This document shows positions 42,111 to 43,083 of a stretch of DNA of 43,083 nucleotides, in pieces. The DNA is from Nemertoderma westbladi (Eukaryota; Xenacoelomorpha; Nemertodermatida; Nemertodermatidae): contig JAUCBJ010007732.1 of the NCBI GenBank assembly GCA_032718475.1, positions 1-43,083 on the forward strand, written 5' to 3'. The notes beneath the pieces were generated by a model, which was given only the letters and a program-made list of their open reading frames with translations, was not told the DNA's origin and made no database searches. The translations under genes and the position numbers were made by a program. Positions within the stretch are counted from its first letter, which is position 1, and each line of letters starts with the position of its first letter.

Positions 42111-43083
42111 TTACCAACCAGTGTTGTGTGTGGGTATGTATTGTGTGTTTAGTGTGGGGTGCTCATGCGTAATAAAGTGTTTTTCGCTTATTTTACGATC
42201 CGCCCAATCTTTGCATTTACGTTTAATTAGTATTTTGAATGGTTGTGGGTGATTGGCATGTCCAGGGTGTTTATCCAGAAAGTGTTGGCCGATGGCTTCT
42301 TTACGGTTTCCCGCGCGTACAGAGTTACGATGCCTATTGATACGTTCCCGTATGGGTCCTACCGTCTCGCCTATGTAGTTGGTGACGCGACTAATACATA
42401 GGTTGCAAACGATCTCGTACACCACATTCCTCACCATACAGTCTTTCGGACCGTTATTACACGTATAACACATGGTATTGCGTGGGGTGGGGCATGGGTC
42501 TCCAGTTAAGCTAGCCCGAACTAACAGTTGTTTAAGTTTGGGGCCCGGTTTACTGACTAGCCGTATGTTGGTGCGTAAGGGGGAAGCGTTAACGATTTGC
42601 TGGGCGTGTCTACGCAGGTGCTGGTTAACGAACGGTATAACTAGAGGAACAGGGGCTCCGGTGGGGGCAGCATTACTATTGTTGTTATGTTGCGTTATGG
42701 GCGTGTTATGTGTGGTTACACTGTATAGTACTTTATGTATTAATTTATTAATCTCAGAGACTGGGAAGTCATTATTTGTCAGGAGTGATTTTACTTTCTC
42801 TATGCTACGTGTGCGGCCTGGGGTTGTGTTGCTGTTACGTATGGCGCGTTGTAAAGCAGCTTTGGCTGTGTTAGTAATTATATTGCGGGGGTGATGGCTG
42901 CGATAGTTTAGTATAATACCCACATTGCTGGGTTTAACATACAGTTCGAAATCGATATGGCCGTGATCATTGACCGTTGTTAAAACGTCTAAAAAGGGAA
43001 GACTAAAGTAAGACTTCTCCATGGTATATTTTATAGTTGGATGGCATTCGTTCAGGTAAAGGAGGAATTTATTTAACTCTTCC
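42111..43083 (-). CDS. Penelope-like element: RT end and GIY-YIG endonuclease (partial)
   Basis: The frame is open through the right edge of the window, so the ATG at 43022 is internal. It starts with the end of the Penelope-type reverse transcriptase (SLPFLDVLTTV, HPRNII), followed by a connector with Asn-rich and basic parts. Then come cysteines CPTPRNTMCYTC (about 42490-42460) and a GIY-YIG endonuclease domain: VVYEIVC, TNYIGETVG and RERINRHR (about 42430-42330). The C-terminal EKHFITHEHPTLN precedes the stop at 42111. PLEs of this type use RT plus the GIY-YIG nick for insertion. No stop or frameshift is seen in the 324 codons present, so this may be a young copy. Confidence 0.93.
   Translation of the reverse strand, partial: EELNKFLLYLNECHPTIKYTMEKSYFSLPFLDVLTTVNDHGHIDFELYVKPSNVGIILNYRSHHPRNIITNTAKAALQRAIRNSNTTPGRTRSIEKVKSLLTNNDFPVSEINKLIHKVLYSVTTHNTPITQHNNNSNAAPTGAPVPLVIPFVNQHLRRHAQQIVNASPLRTNIRLVSKPGPKLKQLLVRASLTGDPCPTPRNTMCYTCNNGPKDCMVRNVVYEIVCNLCISRVTNYIGETVGPIRERINRHRNSVRAGNRKEAIGQHFLDKHPGHANHPQPFKILIKRKCKDWADRKISEKHFITHEHPTLNTQYIPTHNTGW

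Noticed and set aside
1-43083. tRNA or rRNA genes
   Set aside because: None recognised by eye on either strand; a covariance-model scan would be needed to exclude them.

Overview
The window is eukaryotic and very probably from a marine invertebrate. It has GT-AG introns of 0.3 to 9 kb, an AT-rich background, and a mix of BEL/Pao, Penelope-like, RTE-like, Mutator-like, piggyBac-like and Maverick/Polinton elements. The palindromes TAGGCCTA and ACCGGT recur all through the non-coding DNA. An echinoderm or another invertebrate deuterostome fits, but no species can be read from the sequence.

The main cellular gene runs on the minus strand from 28958 to 9625. Five exons can be joined with matching intron phases: 28806-28958, 27776-27960, 24833-24920, 24389-24515 and 9625-15323. 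The first three build one complete RRM most like the second RRM of hnRNPM/MYEF2. The last is a single 5.7 kb exon adding about 1,900 mostly disordered residues that end in a basic coiled coil and an acidic tail. The deduced product is about 2,080 residues. A second possible cellular gene starts on the plus strand at 7785 behind CCAAT and TATA motifs.

Most of the rest is mobile DNA. Left (1-5000): a BEL/Pao element on the minus strand, with a coiled-coil first ORF, then gag and protease in the -1 frame; the reverse transcriptase is cleanly missing. Introns of the RRM gene: the 9.1 kb intron 15324-24388 holds about 100 copies of a 13-bp minisatellite, a foldback element of ATATCGAG-type repeats, a broken Mutator-like transposase gene (18781-23339) that is itself split by a 1.1 kb near-perfect palindrome, and a second 13-bp minisatellite in the opposite orientation. 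The 2.9 kb intron 24921-27775 holds a piggyBac-like element with TTAA ends and internal 163-bp tandem repeats. The 845-bp intron 27961-28805 holds a small foldback minisatellite.

Right (29738-43083): an RTE-like LINE on the minus strand (29738-31469 and 41410-about 41583) is interrupted by a 9,928-bp Maverick/Polinton (31476-41403) with about 630-bp terminal inverted repeats and a perfect 6-bp target duplication CTCGTG. The Polinton keeps an intact packaging ATPase. Its integrase and protein-primed polymerase are broken, and no major capsid or protease gene could be found. A LINE tail has landed inside its RING-like gene. The window ends in the 3' part of a Penelope-like element with a GIY-YIG nuclease and a possible hammerhead ribozyme motif downstream of it.
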